Part shown: positions 27,017-36,024 of the stretch, piece after piece
Numbering within the stretch: position 1 is the first letter of the stretch
How the letters are laid out: each line of letters starts with the position of its first letter
Source: Thaumarchaeota archaeon CSP1-1
Lineage (GTDB): Archaea > Thermoproteota > Nitrososphaeria > Nitrososphaerales > Nitrosopumilaceae
Length of the DNA: 64,000 bases
Assembly: GCA_001443365.1 (NCBI GenBank)
Contig: LDXL01000006.1
Location: 158,234 to 222,233, forward strand
Direction: 5' to 3'
Position numbers and translations under genes: made by a program
The notes under the pieces: generated by a model
What the model was told of the DNA's origin: nothing
The model's input: the letters and a program-made list of their open reading frames with translations, nothing else
The model's database searches: none

Positions 27017-27790
27017 TTATCTATCACTACTTAATCCCCATCTTGATCTTATTTTTTCCTCTAGCTTAAACAACAAAAGCCTATCAACTAAAAGCCCAAT
27101 TGTAAATATGGTAATCATGCTGGCAATTACTAGCCCCATGTCTTGAAATTCTCGTCCAACAGACAAAATGTGTCCTAGCCCAACTATTGACATGAGTATC
27201 TCAGCACCTATAATTGCGTGCCAAGCAAATGACCAGCCCTGTCTTATTCCTATAATTAGTGACGGTGTTGCAGCAGGTATTGTGAGGTGCAAGAAAAGTG
27301 AAAGCCCCTTTGCGCCCATATTTCTTGCTGCATCTATGTAGATTGGAGGAATGTTTCTGACACTACTATAAGTTGAGATAGTAATAGAGAAAATTGAACT
27401 CATTATCACTACAAACAAGATTCCTGCATCATTAAATCCAATCAATAAAATTGAAAATGGTACCCATGCTATGCTTGGAAAAGACAAAAGACCGGCAGAA
27501 ATTGAACTCATAGTCTTACCAAATCCTTTGAATTTGATCATTGCAAGTCCTATTACAGTTCCCAGTGCAATAGAAATTAAAAATCCAATAACTAGTCTTC
27601 CTAAAGTTATACCTATTCCCGTGAATAGCGTATAATTCAAAATTACCTCTGCAAAAGATTCTGCAACAGCATATGGAGATGGCAGAGATACCTTTGGCCA
27701 AATACCTAAGACAAATACAAGCTGCCAAATCCCAATAAACACTGCAAAAAACAATACTGCGTTAGCAACATCGTCTAGATCTATTTTCAT
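27017..27790 (-). CDS. ABC importer permease (SsuC/TauC/NrtB type)
   Basis: A 257-aa membrane protein with about six helices. The EAA-like loop AARNMGAKGLSLFLHLTIPA (about residues 155-174) is the contact with the ATPase, and the following SLIIGIRQGWSFAWHAIIGA is typical of this permease class. It overlaps the ATPase gene by 4 bp and is followed after 3 bp by the binding-protein gene. It forms the membrane pore of the importer. Confidence 0.9.
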   Translation of the reverse strand: MKIDLDDVANAVLFFAVFIGIWQLVFVLGIWPKVSLPSPYAVAESFAEVILNYTLFTGIGITLGRLVIGFLISIALGTVIGLAMIKFKGFGKTMSSISAGLLSFPSIAWVPFSILLIGFNDAGILFVVIMSSIFSITISTYSSVRNIPPIYIDAARNMGAKGLSLFLHLTIPAATPSLIIGIRQGWSFAWHAIIGAEILMSIVGLGHILSVGREFQDMGLVIASMITIFTIGLLVDRLLLFKLEEKIRSRWGLSSDR

Positions 27791-28560
27791 GATTGATTTT
27801 TGCTACCTGCCTTAACTTCTGGTCTAAGTTCCTTCATGACATCTTGCTGAAATTTAGCTAGATTTTGATCTTCAACAAGACGAGGTCGACGGTAATCAAT
27901 AACTATCTCTTTTTTTACAACAGAAGGTCTGTTGCTAAAGACTACGACTTTGGTACCTAGAACAACTGCTTCTGCTACATTATGTGTAACAAAAATTATT
28001 GTTTTTTTGGTTCTTTCCCAAATCAGTTGCATTTCAACTAAAAGCAAATCTCTTGTTTGTGCATCCAATGCTGCAAATGGTTCATCCATTAAAAGTACGT
28101 CGGGATCCATTGCTAATGCTCTTGCAATAGCTACTCGTTGTTTCATACCAGTTGAAAGCTGGTATGTATAAGAATTTGCAAACTTTGTAAGTTGCATCAT
28201 GTCCAGATATCTTGACGATATTTCTCTTCGTTCATCCTTTGGAACGCCTGCGATTTTTAGTCCAAACTCCACATTGTCAGATACAGTTAACCATGGGAAT
28301 AATGCTCCCTCTTGAAAAACTAAAATTCGTTCAGGACTAGTTGTATTAACTGGTTTACCGTCAAATATGACTTCTCCTTCTTCTGTAGTGTCTAAACCGG
28401 ATACGATCCTCAAAAATGTAGACTTGCCACATCCTGATGGTCCTACTATGCATACAAATTCCCCATCTTCTACTTTGAGATTAATTCCATCTAATGCCTT
28501 GATTCGATGAGTTTCATGTTGAAAGTATTTTGTGATGTTTTTGGCCTCAAGTTTCGTCAA
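27787..28560 (-). CDS. ABC importer ATP-binding protein (SsuB/TauB type)
   Basis: A 257-aa ATPase with Walker A GPSGCGKST, Q loop FQEGALFPW, signature LSTGMKQR and Walker B VLLMDEPFAALD. The signature has LSTGM in place of LSGGM. I choose TTG 28560 because a GGAG Shine-Dalgarno sequence lies about 8 nt before it; a longer frame from ATG 28602 would add 14 residues not seen in the family. It energises the adjacent permease and overlaps it by 4 bp. Confidence 0.92.
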   Translation of the reverse strand: MTKLEAKNITKYFQHETHRIKALDGINLKVEDGEFVCIVGPSGCGKSTFLRIVSGLDTTEEGEVIFDGKPVNTTSPERILVFQEGALFPWLTVSDNVEFGLKIAGVPKDERREISSRYLDMMQLTKFANSYTYQLSTGMKQRVAIARALAMDPDVLLMDEPFAALDAQTRDLLLVEMQLIWERTKKTIIFVTHNVAEAVVLGTKVVVFSNRPSVVKKEIVIDYRRPRLVEDQNLAKFQQDVMKELRPEVKAGSKNQS

Positions 28561-28568
28561 TTGAAAAT

Positions 28569-28573
28569 CTCCT
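28569..28573 (-). promoter_or_regulatory. Ribosome binding site deciding the ATPase start
   Basis: The minus strand reads AGGAG about 8 nt before TTG 28560. Most first genes here appear leaderless, so a clear Shine-Dalgarno sequence in a 5' leader is notable and fixes this TTG as the start. Confidence 0.55.
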
Positions 28574-28761
28574 GCGTATAACATAAAATGCTCATAAAAC
28601 ACCGTTATATTCGATAGATAAAAAATATTCGGATTTTAGCTCAAGCTAGTATGAAATTTTCTTGTTCAAAAAATGAATTTTAATTCTAATCACAGTATTT
28701 TGACGATTCCAAGCAAGATAACACAAAAAATAAAAGTACAGATAAAGTCACTGAGCTGCCC

Positions 28762-29949
28762 ATGACACAAAAAGCTATACTAGCATTCTCTGGTGGACTG
28801 GACACATCAGTAGTGGTAAAGTATCTCCAAGAAAAACATGATATGGATGTCATTACAGTTACAGTTGATGTTGGACAGGGGGATAACCCAAATACAATAG
28901 CTGCCAAGGCAAAAAAGCTTGGAGTAAAAAAACATTACAACATTGATGCAAAAAAAGAATTTGTTACAAAATATATTTTTCCTTCAATAAAGGCTAATGC
29001 GTTATATCAAAAAAAATATTGCCTTGCTACAGCTCTTGCTCGACCATTAATTGCAGCCAAGGTTCTTGAAATTGCAAAAAAAGAAAAAGTAACAGCTCTT
29101 GCACATGGTTGCTCTGGAAAAGGAAATGATCAAGTGAGGTTTGACATTACAATGCGTGCTGGATCAAATCTTCCAATTATTGCACCAATAAGGGATATGA
29201 ATTTGGATAGAACAACAGAATTAGCGTTTGCAAAAAAACATGGAATAAAAATTGATACTGTAGCCAAAAAATTCAGCATAGATCAGAATCTATGGGGGAG
29301 GGCAATTGAGGGGGGAGTATTAGAAGACGCATTCAAGGAACCTCCTGATGATGCATTTATTTGGGTCAAGACAAAAAATTTACCTGCAAAACCAAGCTAT
29401 CTTGAAATAAAATTTGAAAAAGGAATTCCAGTAGCAGTTGATGGAAAGCCTAAAGATCCTGTTCAATTAATTGAGTATATCAACAAAAAAGCAGGATCTG
29501 CTGGGATAGGAATTGTGGATCATATAGAAGATAGAGTAGTTGGGATAAAATCACGTGAAGTTTACGAAACTCCAGCAGCAACTTGTCTTATTGAAGCTCA
29601 TTCTGATTTAGAAAAAATGGTACATACCAAACATGAAACGAAATTCAAAACCATTGTAGATGATGAATGGTCATGGCTAGTATATTCTGGACTGTGGGAA
29701 GATCCATTAAAAAGGGATCTGGATTCCTTTATCGATCACACTCAAAAATATGTTAGTGGGACAGTAAAAATCAAAATGTATCAAGGAAGTTTACGCGTAG
29801 TAGGACGAAAATCAAGGTATTCATTGTATAGCCATGACATTGCAACTTATGGAAAAGGTTCTACCTTCGATCAAAAATTAGCTAAAGGGTTCGTTGAATT
29901 GTGGGGAATGCAGTCAACAGAAGCTAATAAATTACATAAGAATCGGTGA
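28762..29949 (+). CDS. argG: Argininosuccinate synthase
   Basis: A 395-aa ATP pyrophosphatase. The PP-loop AFSGGLDTSVV is at residues 8-18. The citrulline/aspartate-binding region contains ALAHGCSGKGNDQVRFD, and the conserved SIDQNLWGRAIEGG is present. It joins citrulline and aspartate with ATP to make argininosuccinate. The start lies about 200 bp after the divergent ABC operon. Its stop is directly followed by the first lysW copy (TGA then ATG), linking arginine synthesis to the carrier pathway downstream. argH and argF are not in this window. Confidence 0.97.
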   Translation: MTQKAILAFSGGLDTSVVVKYLQEKHDMDVITVTVDVGQGDNPNTIAAKAKKLGVKKHYNIDAKKEFVTKYIFPSIKANALYQKKYCLATALARPLIAAKVLEIAKKEKVTALAHGCSGKGNDQVRFDITMRAGSNLPIIAPIRDMNLDRTTELAFAKKHGIKIDTVAKKFSIDQNLWGRAIEGGVLEDAFKEPPDDAFIWVKTKNLPAKPSYLEIKFEKGIPVAVDGKPKDPVQLIEYINKKAGSAGIGIVDHIEDRVVGIKSREVYETPAATCLIEAHSDLEKMVHTKHETKFKTIVDDEWSWLVYSGLWEDPLKRDLDSFIDHTQKYVSGTVKIKMYQGSLRVVGRKSRYSLYSHDIATYGKGSTFDQKLAKGFVELWGMQSTEANKLHKNR

Positions 29950-30126
29950 ATGAAATCGATGAACTGTCCTGAATGTGATGCAAGTCTAAACATCCCTGAC
30001 GACGCCTCGGTGGGAGAAATTGTTTCCTGTCCTGATTGTGGAGCAGACTTTGAGATCTCTAAAAAAGATGGCACAAAGGTCGAATTAAAACAAGCAGAAA
30101 CTGTAGGCGAAGATTGGGGAGAGTAA
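29950..30126 (+). CDS. lysW: LysW/ArgW amino-group carrier protein, copy 1 (ends EDWGE)
   Basis: A 58-aa acidic zinc-ribbon protein, below common ORF cut-offs. Two Cys pairs, NCPECD and SCPDCG, bind zinc. The C-terminus is VGEDWGE, the canonical LysW end whose last Glu is joined through its side-chain carboxylate to the amino group of glutamate or aminoadipate. It protects that group while the substrate is phosphorylated, reduced and aminated. It sits exactly between argG and the ArgX-type ligase with no gap, so it most probably serves ornithine/arginine synthesis. Confidence 0.93.
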   Translation: MKSMNCPECDASLNIPDDASVGEIVSCPDCGADFEISKKDGTKVELKQAETVGEDWGE

Positions 30127-30984
30127 TTGTCAAAAATCGGTATCGTTTTTGACCGACTCAGGTTGGAAGAAAAGATGCTTGAAAAACAAGCAATGGAGCT
30201 TGGTCACGATACAACTATGATTGATGCTAAAATTACATATTTCAATACTGATAGTCAAAAAAATGATTTTGATTTTGGGGATGTTGTTTTAGAGCGGTGT
30301 ATTAGTTACTTTAGAGGCCTTCATTTTACAGCTTGCCTAGAATTCTTAGGGGTTCCTGTAATTAACAAATTTGATGTAGCTAATAATTGCGGAGATAAGC
30401 TTATCATGTCGTTGCTTTTGAAAAAAAACAATGTACCAACTCCCAAAACGTACTTTTCATTTTCAGCTGATGCTGCAAAAGAAAATCTTGAAAAAGTTGG
30501 ATATCCTTTAGTGTTAAAACCGATTATTGGTAGTTGGGGTAGAGGAGTTATGCCATTAAAAGACAAAGACACAGCAGAAGCTATGTTTGAGCTACGCGAG
30601 TTAAGTGATGGCCCACATGACAGAATTTTTTATCTTCAAGAGTTAGTTAAACGACCCCCAAGAGACATTCGCGTAATTACTGTAGGTGATCGTGCCATAT
30701 CTGCCATGTACAGAAAGTCATCTGGCGGTTTTAAAACAAACATTGCGTTAGGCGCAGAACCTGAACTATGTGAAATTACTAAAGATATTGAAGATGTTTG
30801 CGCGAAGGCTTCTCAGGCAGTTGGGGGGGGAATTTTAGGCGTGGATTTGATGGAAGATGAGAAAAATGGCCTTGTAGTCCATGAAGTAAATAATACGGTA
30901 GAGTTTAAGGGATTGGCAAAAGTTTCAAAACGCAATATCCCAAAAGAAATGGTAGAATATGCCTTAAATTCTGCTAGAAAGTAA
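30127..30984 (+). CDS. argX: Glutamate-LysW ligase, ArgX type
   Basis: A 285-aa ATP-grasp ligase of the RimK/LysX family, starting at TTG 30127 immediately after lysW copy 1. Conserved parts include PLVLKPIIGSWGRGV (ATP binding), QELVKRPPRDIRVITVGD and HEVNNTVEFKGLAK. In this family the position after the metal-binding Asn motif decides substrate: N-[TA] marks aminoadipate-specific LysX and GF marks glutamate-specific ArgX. Here it is GL, close to the ArgX form. Together with argG next door this supports a role in arginine synthesis. The paralogue at 36185 has NT. Confidence 0.88.
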   Translation: MSKIGIVFDRLRLEEKMLEKQAMELGHDTTMIDAKITYFNTDSQKNDFDFGDVVLERCISYFRGLHFTACLEFLGVPVINKFDVANNCGDKLIMSLLLKKNNVPTPKTYFSFSADAAKENLEKVGYPLVLKPIIGSWGRGVMPLKDKDTAEAMFELRELSDGPHDRIFYLQELVKRPPRDIRVITVGDRAISAMYRKSSGGFKTNIALGAEPELCEITKDIEDVCAKASQAVGGGILGVDLMEDEKNGLVVHEVNNTVEFKGLAKVSKRNIPKEMVEYALNSARK

Positions 30985-31039
30985 TATCGCTTAATCACTG
31001 TCCCATAACCTATATCAAACCCGAAAAAATAGTGCATCT

Positions 31040-31186
31040 ATGGAAGAAAAGAAACCCAAGGTAAGCAAATGGGATACAATGGTTCATGCATCTTTCAGAA
31101 AAGTAGTTTCCTTTGACCTTTTGTTCTTTGGAATTGGGATTGTAGTTGGAATGGGGATTGGCGTATATTTGATTGCTGGCCAATAA
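31040..31186 (+). CDS. Small single-pass membrane protein (48 aa)
   Basis: ATG 31040 opens a 48-aa frame: a basic, hydrophilic start (MEEKKPKVSKWDT) followed by a membrane helix from about residue 25 to 46 with Gly-rich packing faces (LLFFGIGIVVGMGIGVYLIA). It lies inside the arginine/lysine cluster between argX and lysY. Codon composition and the clear amphipathic-to-hydrophobic layout suggest a real gene, but I recognise no family. A partner in a membrane complex is conceivable; there is no evidence that it acts in amino acid synthesis. Confidence 0.6.
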   Translation: MEEKKPKVSKWDTMVHASFRKVVSFDLLFFGIGIVVGMGIGVYLIAGQ

Positions 31187-31274
31187 AACAAAATTTTCTG
31201 TTATAACTAGGAATTAAAGAAAAAACGTAATTACTGCTAGGAAATAAATTATACCAATTTACGTAGATGATATC

Positions 31275-32327
31275 ATGAAGGTAGGAATTGTAGGTGCGTC
31301 TGGTTATGTTGGCGGTGAAGTGTTACGTCTACTTGTAAGTCATCCTCAAGTCGAGATAGCTATGGTGACTTCAAGACAATATGTTGGAGAATATTTACAC
31401 AGAATACAGCCAAGTTTGAAAGGATTTACAGATCTTACCTTTTCTGAGCTTGATTATGAAAAAATGTCAGATAAATGTGATTTAGTATTTACTGCAGTTC
31501 CTCATGGAACCGCAACAGAGATTGTAAAAACATTGTATGACCGAGGAATGAAGATAATTGATCTTAGTGCAGATTATAGACTTCACAACCCAGAAGATTA
31601 CCAAAAATGGTATGGATGGGAACATCCTCATCCTGATTATTTATCCAAATCGGTCTTTGGAATTCCAGAAATTCATAGGGAACAAATCAAAAATGCACAA
31701 CTTGTTTCGTGTCCTGGATGTATGGCGGTGACCTCACTACTGGCGCTGTATCCCTTGATAGAAAATGACGTCATCGATACAGAACACATCATAGTTGATT
31801 CAAAAATTGGCTCTTCAGGAGCTGGGGCTGGAGCTGGTGCCGGAACACATCACGCAATGAGATCTGGCGTTATAAGACCATACAAACCTACAAAACACAG
31901 ACACACAGGAGAAATTGAACAAGAGCTTAGCGAAGTTGCTGGAAAAAAGATCAAAGTGTCAATGAGTCCTCATGCAGTTGACATTGTTAGAGGAATCCTT
32001 TGTACAAACCATACTTTTCTAACAAAGAAAGTTGATGAGAAGGATGTATGGAAGATTTATCGTGAAAAATACCAGAATGAAAAATTCATTCGATTAATTC
32101 GGGACAAGAAAGGATTTTACAAATTCCCTGATCCCAAGTTTGTTGTGGGTTCAAACTTTTGTGACATTGGGTTTGATCTTGACCCAGACAACAACAGACT
32201 TGTTGCATTATCTGCATCAGACAATTTGATGAAGGGTGCAGCTGGTTCTGCTATACAAAACATGAATGTAATGTCAGGTTTTGATGAGACAGAAGGAATT
32301 ATGTACACGCCACTGACTCCAGTATAG
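31275..32327 (+). CDS. lysY: LysW-aminoadipyl/glutamyl phosphate reductase
   Basis: A 350-aa ArgC-like reductase. The N-terminal Rossmann motif is GASGYVGGEVLRLL, and the active-site Cys is in VSCPGCMAV (about residue 150). The substrate region has SSGAGAGAGAG and the HRHTGEIEQEL segment. It reduces the acyl phosphate on LysW-bound aminoadipate or glutamate to the semialdehyde with NADPH. Only one such gene is present in the cluster although carrier and ligase are duplicated, so it is probably bifunctional. It is followed by lysZ 2 bp after the stop. Confidence 0.93.
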   Translation: MKVGIVGASGYVGGEVLRLLVSHPQVEIAMVTSRQYVGEYLHRIQPSLKGFTDLTFSELDYEKMSDKCDLVFTAVPHGTATEIVKTLYDRGMKIIDLSADYRLHNPEDYQKWYGWEHPHPDYLSKSVFGIPEIHREQIKNAQLVSCPGCMAVTSLLALYPLIENDVIDTEHIIVDSKIGSSGAGAGAGAGTHHAMRSGVIRPYKPTKHRHTGEIEQELSEVAGKKIKVSMSPHAVDIVRGILCTNHTFLTKKVDEKDVWKIYREKYQNEKFIRLIRDKKGFYKFPDPKFVVGSNFCDIGFDLDPDNNRLVALSASDNLMKGAAGSAIQNMNVMSGFDETEGIMYTPLTPV

Positions 32328-32329
32328 CT

Positions 32330-33130
32330 ATGATTACAATTAAGATAGGTGGGAGCGTAGTAGATAATCTACATCCTACAACAATTTCAGATATTAAAAA
32401 AATTGTAGAGCAAGAAGGAGTAGTATTAGTTCATGGTGGAGGAAAGGAAGTTACAAAAGTTTCTAAAGAGCTAGGAAAAGAACCAAAGTTTGTTGTGTCA
32501 CCTGGTGGAATAAAGAGTAGATATACTGACAAAGAAACAGCAGAGATTTTTACTATGGTAATGTCAGGCAAAATAAACAAAACAATTGTTTGTATGTTAC
32601 AAAAAAATGGAATTAATGCAATAGGACTTTCAGGTATTGATGGAAAGATAATTCAAGCAGAGAGAAAAAAGAAACTCCTCATAATTAACGAGAAGGGAAG
32701 AAAACAAGCAATTGATGGCGGATATACAGGTAAAATAACAAATGTTAATGCTTCACTTTTAAAATTACTCCTTGAACAAGGATATACTCCAGTAATATCT
32801 CCAATCGCAATAAGTGAAGAATTTGATTTCCTAAATGTAGATGGGGATAGGGCAGCAGCTTATGTTGCAGGAAAGATTCAAAGTGACAAAGTTTTGTTCC
32901 TAACAAATGTTGATGGATTATTGATGGATGAAAAATTAGTAAACAGTCTGACTCTTGATGAAGCAAAAGCAATTATACCTAAGATTGGATTTGGGATGGA
33001 AAAAAAGATCCTAGCTGCTACTGAAGCATTAGATATGGGAGTAAAAGAGGCATTAATTGCAAATGGACAAAGAGAAAATCCTATATCAGCAGCTATTGCT
33101 CATGATAAATGCACGGTAATTCAAAAATGA
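32330..33130 (+). CDS. lysZ: LysW-aminoadipate/glutamate kinase
   Basis: A 266-aa amino acid kinase of the ArgB family. It begins ITIKIGGSVVDN (phosphate-binding Lys and Gly loop), then LVHGGGKEVT, and later FLTNVDGLL for the ATP site. It phosphorylates the side-chain carboxylate of LysW-bound aminoadipate or glutamate. The stop overlaps the lysJ start (ATGA), meaning coupled translation. The same enzyme is expected to serve lysine and arginine branches. Confidence 0.93.
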   Translation: MITIKIGGSVVDNLHPTTISDIKKIVEQEGVVLVHGGGKEVTKVSKELGKEPKFVVSPGGIKSRYTDKETAEIFTMVMSGKINKTIVCMLQKNGINAIGLSGIDGKIIQAERKKKLLIINEKGRKQAIDGGYTGKITNVNASLLKLLLEQGYTPVISPIAISEEFDFLNVDGDRAAAYVAGKIQSDKVLFLTNVDGLLMDEKLVNSLTLDEAKAIIPKIGFGMEKKILAATEALDMGVKEALIANGQRENPISAAIAHDKCTVIQK

Positions 33131-34302
33131 CTGAAGAGCAATTCACTGGAAATCTGTATCAGAGGTTTCCAGTTACAATAGAGAAGGGATTTGGATCTCA
33201 TGTTTGGGATGTAAATGGTAAAGAGTACATAGATTGCATGGGTGGATATGGAGTGGCATTAGTAGGTCATCGAAACGAACGTGTTGTTAATGCAATAAAA
33301 TCACAACTTGAAAAAATAATTACTGTTCATAGCTCGCTATACAACAAAACCAGAGAAAAGTTTCTTGAAAATTTAATCAGCATTGCTCCAAAGAGTTTAT
33401 CTCAAGTTCATTTAAACAACAGTGGTGCAGAAGCAATCGAAGCTGCAATAAAGTTTGCAAGAAAATTTACTCAGAAAAAGGGAATGATTGCAATGAACGG
33501 TTCATACCATGGAAAATCTATGGGGGCATTATCACTTACCTTTAATCCAAAATATAGGAAGGAATTTGAACCACTAGTAGAGAAGGTTTCATTTTCTCCG
33601 TTTGGAGATATTGATGCATTACGTTCTAAAATTGATGATGATACAGGTTTTGTAATTTTAGAACCAATCCAAGGGGAAAGCGGTATTCATGTAGCGCCAG
33701 ATGGATTTTTACAAGATGTTAGAAAACTTTGTGATGAACGTGGTATTCTTCTAATTTTTGACGAAATTCAATCAGGATTTGGTAGAACAGGACGAATGTG
33801 GGCAGGAGAACACTGGAATACAACACCAGACATAATGTGTCTTGCAAAAGGAATTGCAGGAGGAATACCAATGGGTGCAACACTAGTCAGACCAGATATT
33901 CTTGCTTGTATGAAAAAAGGAGAGCATTCATCTACTTTTGGTGGCAATCCTGTGTCATGTGCAGCTGGAACAGCTGCAATTCAAGCACTAACACAAGATG
34001 GTTTAATTCAAAATGCAGAAAAGATGGGTAAAAAATTCCGAGATGGATTAGAACTGCTAAAAGATAAGCATAAAATAATTCGGGAAATACGTGGCAAAGG
34101 CCTTATGATTGGAATAGAATTAAAGTTCGAAGTAAAAGATATTCTTATGGATGGTATTGAAAAAGGTGTACTGCTGTTATATTCAGGCCGAAATATTATC
34201 AGATTGTTACCTCCACTAGTTATATCAGAAGATGATATTACGAAGGTTTTAGAAACATTAGATATATTATTTAGTGCTGAGGAGAAAAGGAATCATGTAT
34301 AG
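33127..34302 (+). CDS. lysJ: LysW-aminoadipate/ornithine semialdehyde aminotransferase
   Basis: A class III PLP aminotransferase (391 aa from ATG 33127). The start overlaps the lysZ stop in ATGA, which I prefer to ATG 33109, a position that would extend it inside lysZ by six residues. Conserved features are NSGAEAIEAAIKFAR, GSYHGKSMGAL, LIFDEIQSGFGRTG and CLAKGIAGGIPMGA, where the Lys binds PLP. It converts the LysW-bound semialdehyde to the amine, using glutamate as donor. It is presumably shared by the lysine and arginine pathways, as its ArgD-like family suggests. Confidence 0.93.
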   Translation: MTEEQFTGNLYQRFPVTIEKGFGSHVWDVNGKEYIDCMGGYGVALVGHRNERVVNAIKSQLEKIITVHSSLYNKTREKFLENLISIAPKSLSQVHLNNSGAEAIEAAIKFARKFTQKKGMIAMNGSYHGKSMGALSLTFNPKYRKEFEPLVEKVSFSPFGDIDALRSKIDDDTGFVILEPIQGESGIHVAPDGFLQDVRKLCDERGILLIFDEIQSGFGRTGRMWAGEHWNTTPDIMCLAKGIAGGIPMGATLVRPDILACMKKGEHSSTFGGNPVSCAAGTAAIQALTQDGLIQNAEKMGKKFRDGLELLKDKHKIIREIRGKGLMIGIELKFEVKDILMDGIEKGVLLLYSGRNIIRLLPPLVISEDDITKVLETLDILFSAEEKRNHV

Positions 34303-34714
34303 AGATAATATTGATGAAAAAATAATAGAATTTTTGAGAAATGATTCTAGGGAATCATTTGTAGATATTGGAAAAAAACTAAAATTATCAGAATCTGCAG
34401 TGCGTAGAAGAGTAAAAAATTTAGTGGATAGTGGTACTATAAAAAAATTTACAGTGGAAGTCGGAGCAGGAAATTCCACAAGTGCAATTGTTTTAATTTC
34501 AGTGGAATCCTCAATGGATACATCCAAAGTTTCCTCAAAGCTTACCAAACTGCCTGGAGTAAAAACTGTCTATGAAATAACTGGTCAATATGACATTACA
34601 GTAGTTATTAGTGCTCCAAATATTACTGAGATAAACGGGTGTATTGATGCATTACGAAAGATACCTGGTGTTTCTGATACCAATACTGTAATTATTCTTA
34701 GAACAGTTACATAA
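34295..34714 (+). CDS. Lrp/AsnC-family transcriptional regulator
   Basis: A 139-aa regulator with an N-terminal helix-turn-helix (DIGKKLKLSESAVRRRVKNL, about residues 23-42) and a C-terminal RAM/ligand domain (TVYEITGQYDITVVIS). I choose ATG 34295, preceded by a GAGGAG Shine-Dalgarno sequence inside the lysJ end, over GTG 34274. It overlaps lysJ by 8 bp. Sulfolobus LysM, a related Lrp regulator in a lys cluster, controls lysine genes in response to lysine; this one may do likewise, which is inference from context. Confidence 0.87.
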   Translation: MYRDNIDEKIIEFLRNDSRESFVDIGKKLKLSESAVRRRVKNLVDSGTIKKFTVEVGAGNSTSAIVLISVESSMDTSKVSSKLTKLPGVKTVYEITGQYDITVVISAPNITEINGCIDALRKIPGVSDTNTVIILRTVT

Positions 34715-34796
34715 AACGAGATTCGGATAATATTTTTTATTATTAACTAATACAGGATCAAATAATTTAAATTTCGACGAGTTTAGTACGGATATG

Positions 34797-34804
34797 TTTA
34801 TATT
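34797..34804 (+). promoter_or_regulatory. TATA box starting the second half of the lys cluster
   Basis: TTTATATT, centred near 34800, predicts transcription from about 34825. ATG 34807 would then lie upstream of the mRNA, so ATG 34831 is the likely start of homocitrate synthase. The element makes hcs-lysW-lysX-lysK a separate transcription unit. Confidence 0.5.
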
Positions 34805-34830
34805 CTATGTTTTTTACACCTAAATTCGCA

Positions 34831-36024
34831 ATGAGTGATCCGAATTACTATGCAAACCAATACAATGCATACAACAAGAAACCAAAAAAAATACGAATCT
34901 TAGATAGCACGTTACGTGAAGGAGAACAACATCCAGGGGTTTCTTTTACCAACAAACAAAGAATACAGATAGCATGGATGCTTGATTATTTTGGAGTTGA
35001 CCAAATTGAAATTTCACCGGTGATATCAAAGGATCACTTTGAATCTACTAAAACAATAATCAAACAAGGCTTAAAAGCAGATATCGTTTCACATGGAAGG
35101 GCATTAAAAGAAGATATCGATGTATCGTTAAGATGTGACGCTACATGGACTGCAGCGTATCTAGGAATTTCTGATATACATCTTAAAGATAAGTTAAGAA
35201 TTACACGTCAAGAAGCACTAAAAAGAGCAGTAGAAACTGTCGAATATGCAAAATCTCATGGTCTTAAAATTAGGTTTACTGTGGAAGACGGTAGCAGAGC
35301 TGAACCAAAATTTTTACTTCAAGTTTGTAAAGCAATTGAAGAGGCTGGCGTAGATAGAATTAGTCTACCTGATACAGTTGGAATAATGAGACCTATAGGT
35401 ATGTATAATTTTGTACAAACTGTTCGTAAAGAAATTGATGTACCACTAGATGCACATGTGCATAATGATATTGGTTTTGCATTAGCTAATGCATTTGCTG
35501 CTTGTGATGCAGGAGCAGATCAAATTCATACTACAATTGATGGCATAGGAGAAAGGACTGGAATTCCATCTCTTGCAGAAACTGCAGTAGCACTTACATA
35601 TTTGTACAAATCTCCTAATGATTTTAGATTAGATATGTTAATGGATCTTTCAAGACTTATCGAACAATACACTTCAATAAAACCATATGACTCTAAACCA
35701 ATAGTTGGATCATCTGCATACAAACACAAGGCAGGTACTCACTTGGCAGCAATACTAAAAAATCCTGCAGCATACGAACCTATTCCACCAAAAGTTGTAG
35801 GAAATAGACGAAGAATAGTTTTTGGAGAATTAGCAGGAAAAACGGGAGCAGCCTATCTTATGTCCCTTTTAGGTCTCAAAAAAGATGATGCCGGTGCAAA
35901 AGAGGTAGCCTTGGGCCTCAAAAACCTTCGATTGGGAGACCTAATCGAAATCCCGCTAGAAGACAGGCTTGAAAGAAAGATAATTAATGACAAAGAAGAA
36001 AACGAAGGAGAGGAAACAAGATGA
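34831..36024 (+). CDS. lysS: Homocitrate synthase
   Basis: A 397-aa LeuA-like acyltransferase with ILDSTLREGEQHPGVSF, the metal- and substrate-binding start of the family (the His in GEQHPGV is typical of homocitrate synthase rather than isopropylmalate synthase), and DAHVHNDIGFALANAFA holding the metal-binding HxH. It condenses acetyl-CoA with 2-oxoglutarate, committing carbon to the aminoadipate route to lysine. Start 34831 is chosen from the TATA position. Its 3' end overlaps the second lysW by 4 bp. Confidence 0.9.
   Translation: MSDPNYYANQYNAYNKKPKKIRILDSTLREGEQHPGVSFTNKQRIQIAWMLDYFGVDQIEISPVISKDHFESTKTIIKQGLKADIVSHGRALKEDIDVSLRCDATWTAAYLGISDIHLKDKLRITRQEALKRAVETVEYAKSHGLKIRFTVEDGSRAEPKFLLQVCKAIEEAGVDRISLPDTVGIMRPIGMYNFVQTVRKEIDVPLDAHVHNDIGFALANAFAACDAGADQIHTTIDGIGERTGIPSLAETAVALTYLYKSPNDFRLDMLMDLSRLIEQYTSIKPYDSKPIVGSSAYKHKAGTHLAAILKNPAAYEPIPPKVVGNRRRIVFGELAGKTGAAYLMSLLGLKKDDAGAKEVALGLKNLRLGDLIEIPLEDRLERKIINDKEENEGEETR

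Noticed and set aside
34807..34830. ATG 34807 as the start of homocitrate synthase
   Set aside because: It lies only a few bases after the TATA box, upstream of the predicted transcription start, and would add eight residues (MFFTPKFA) unlike the family.
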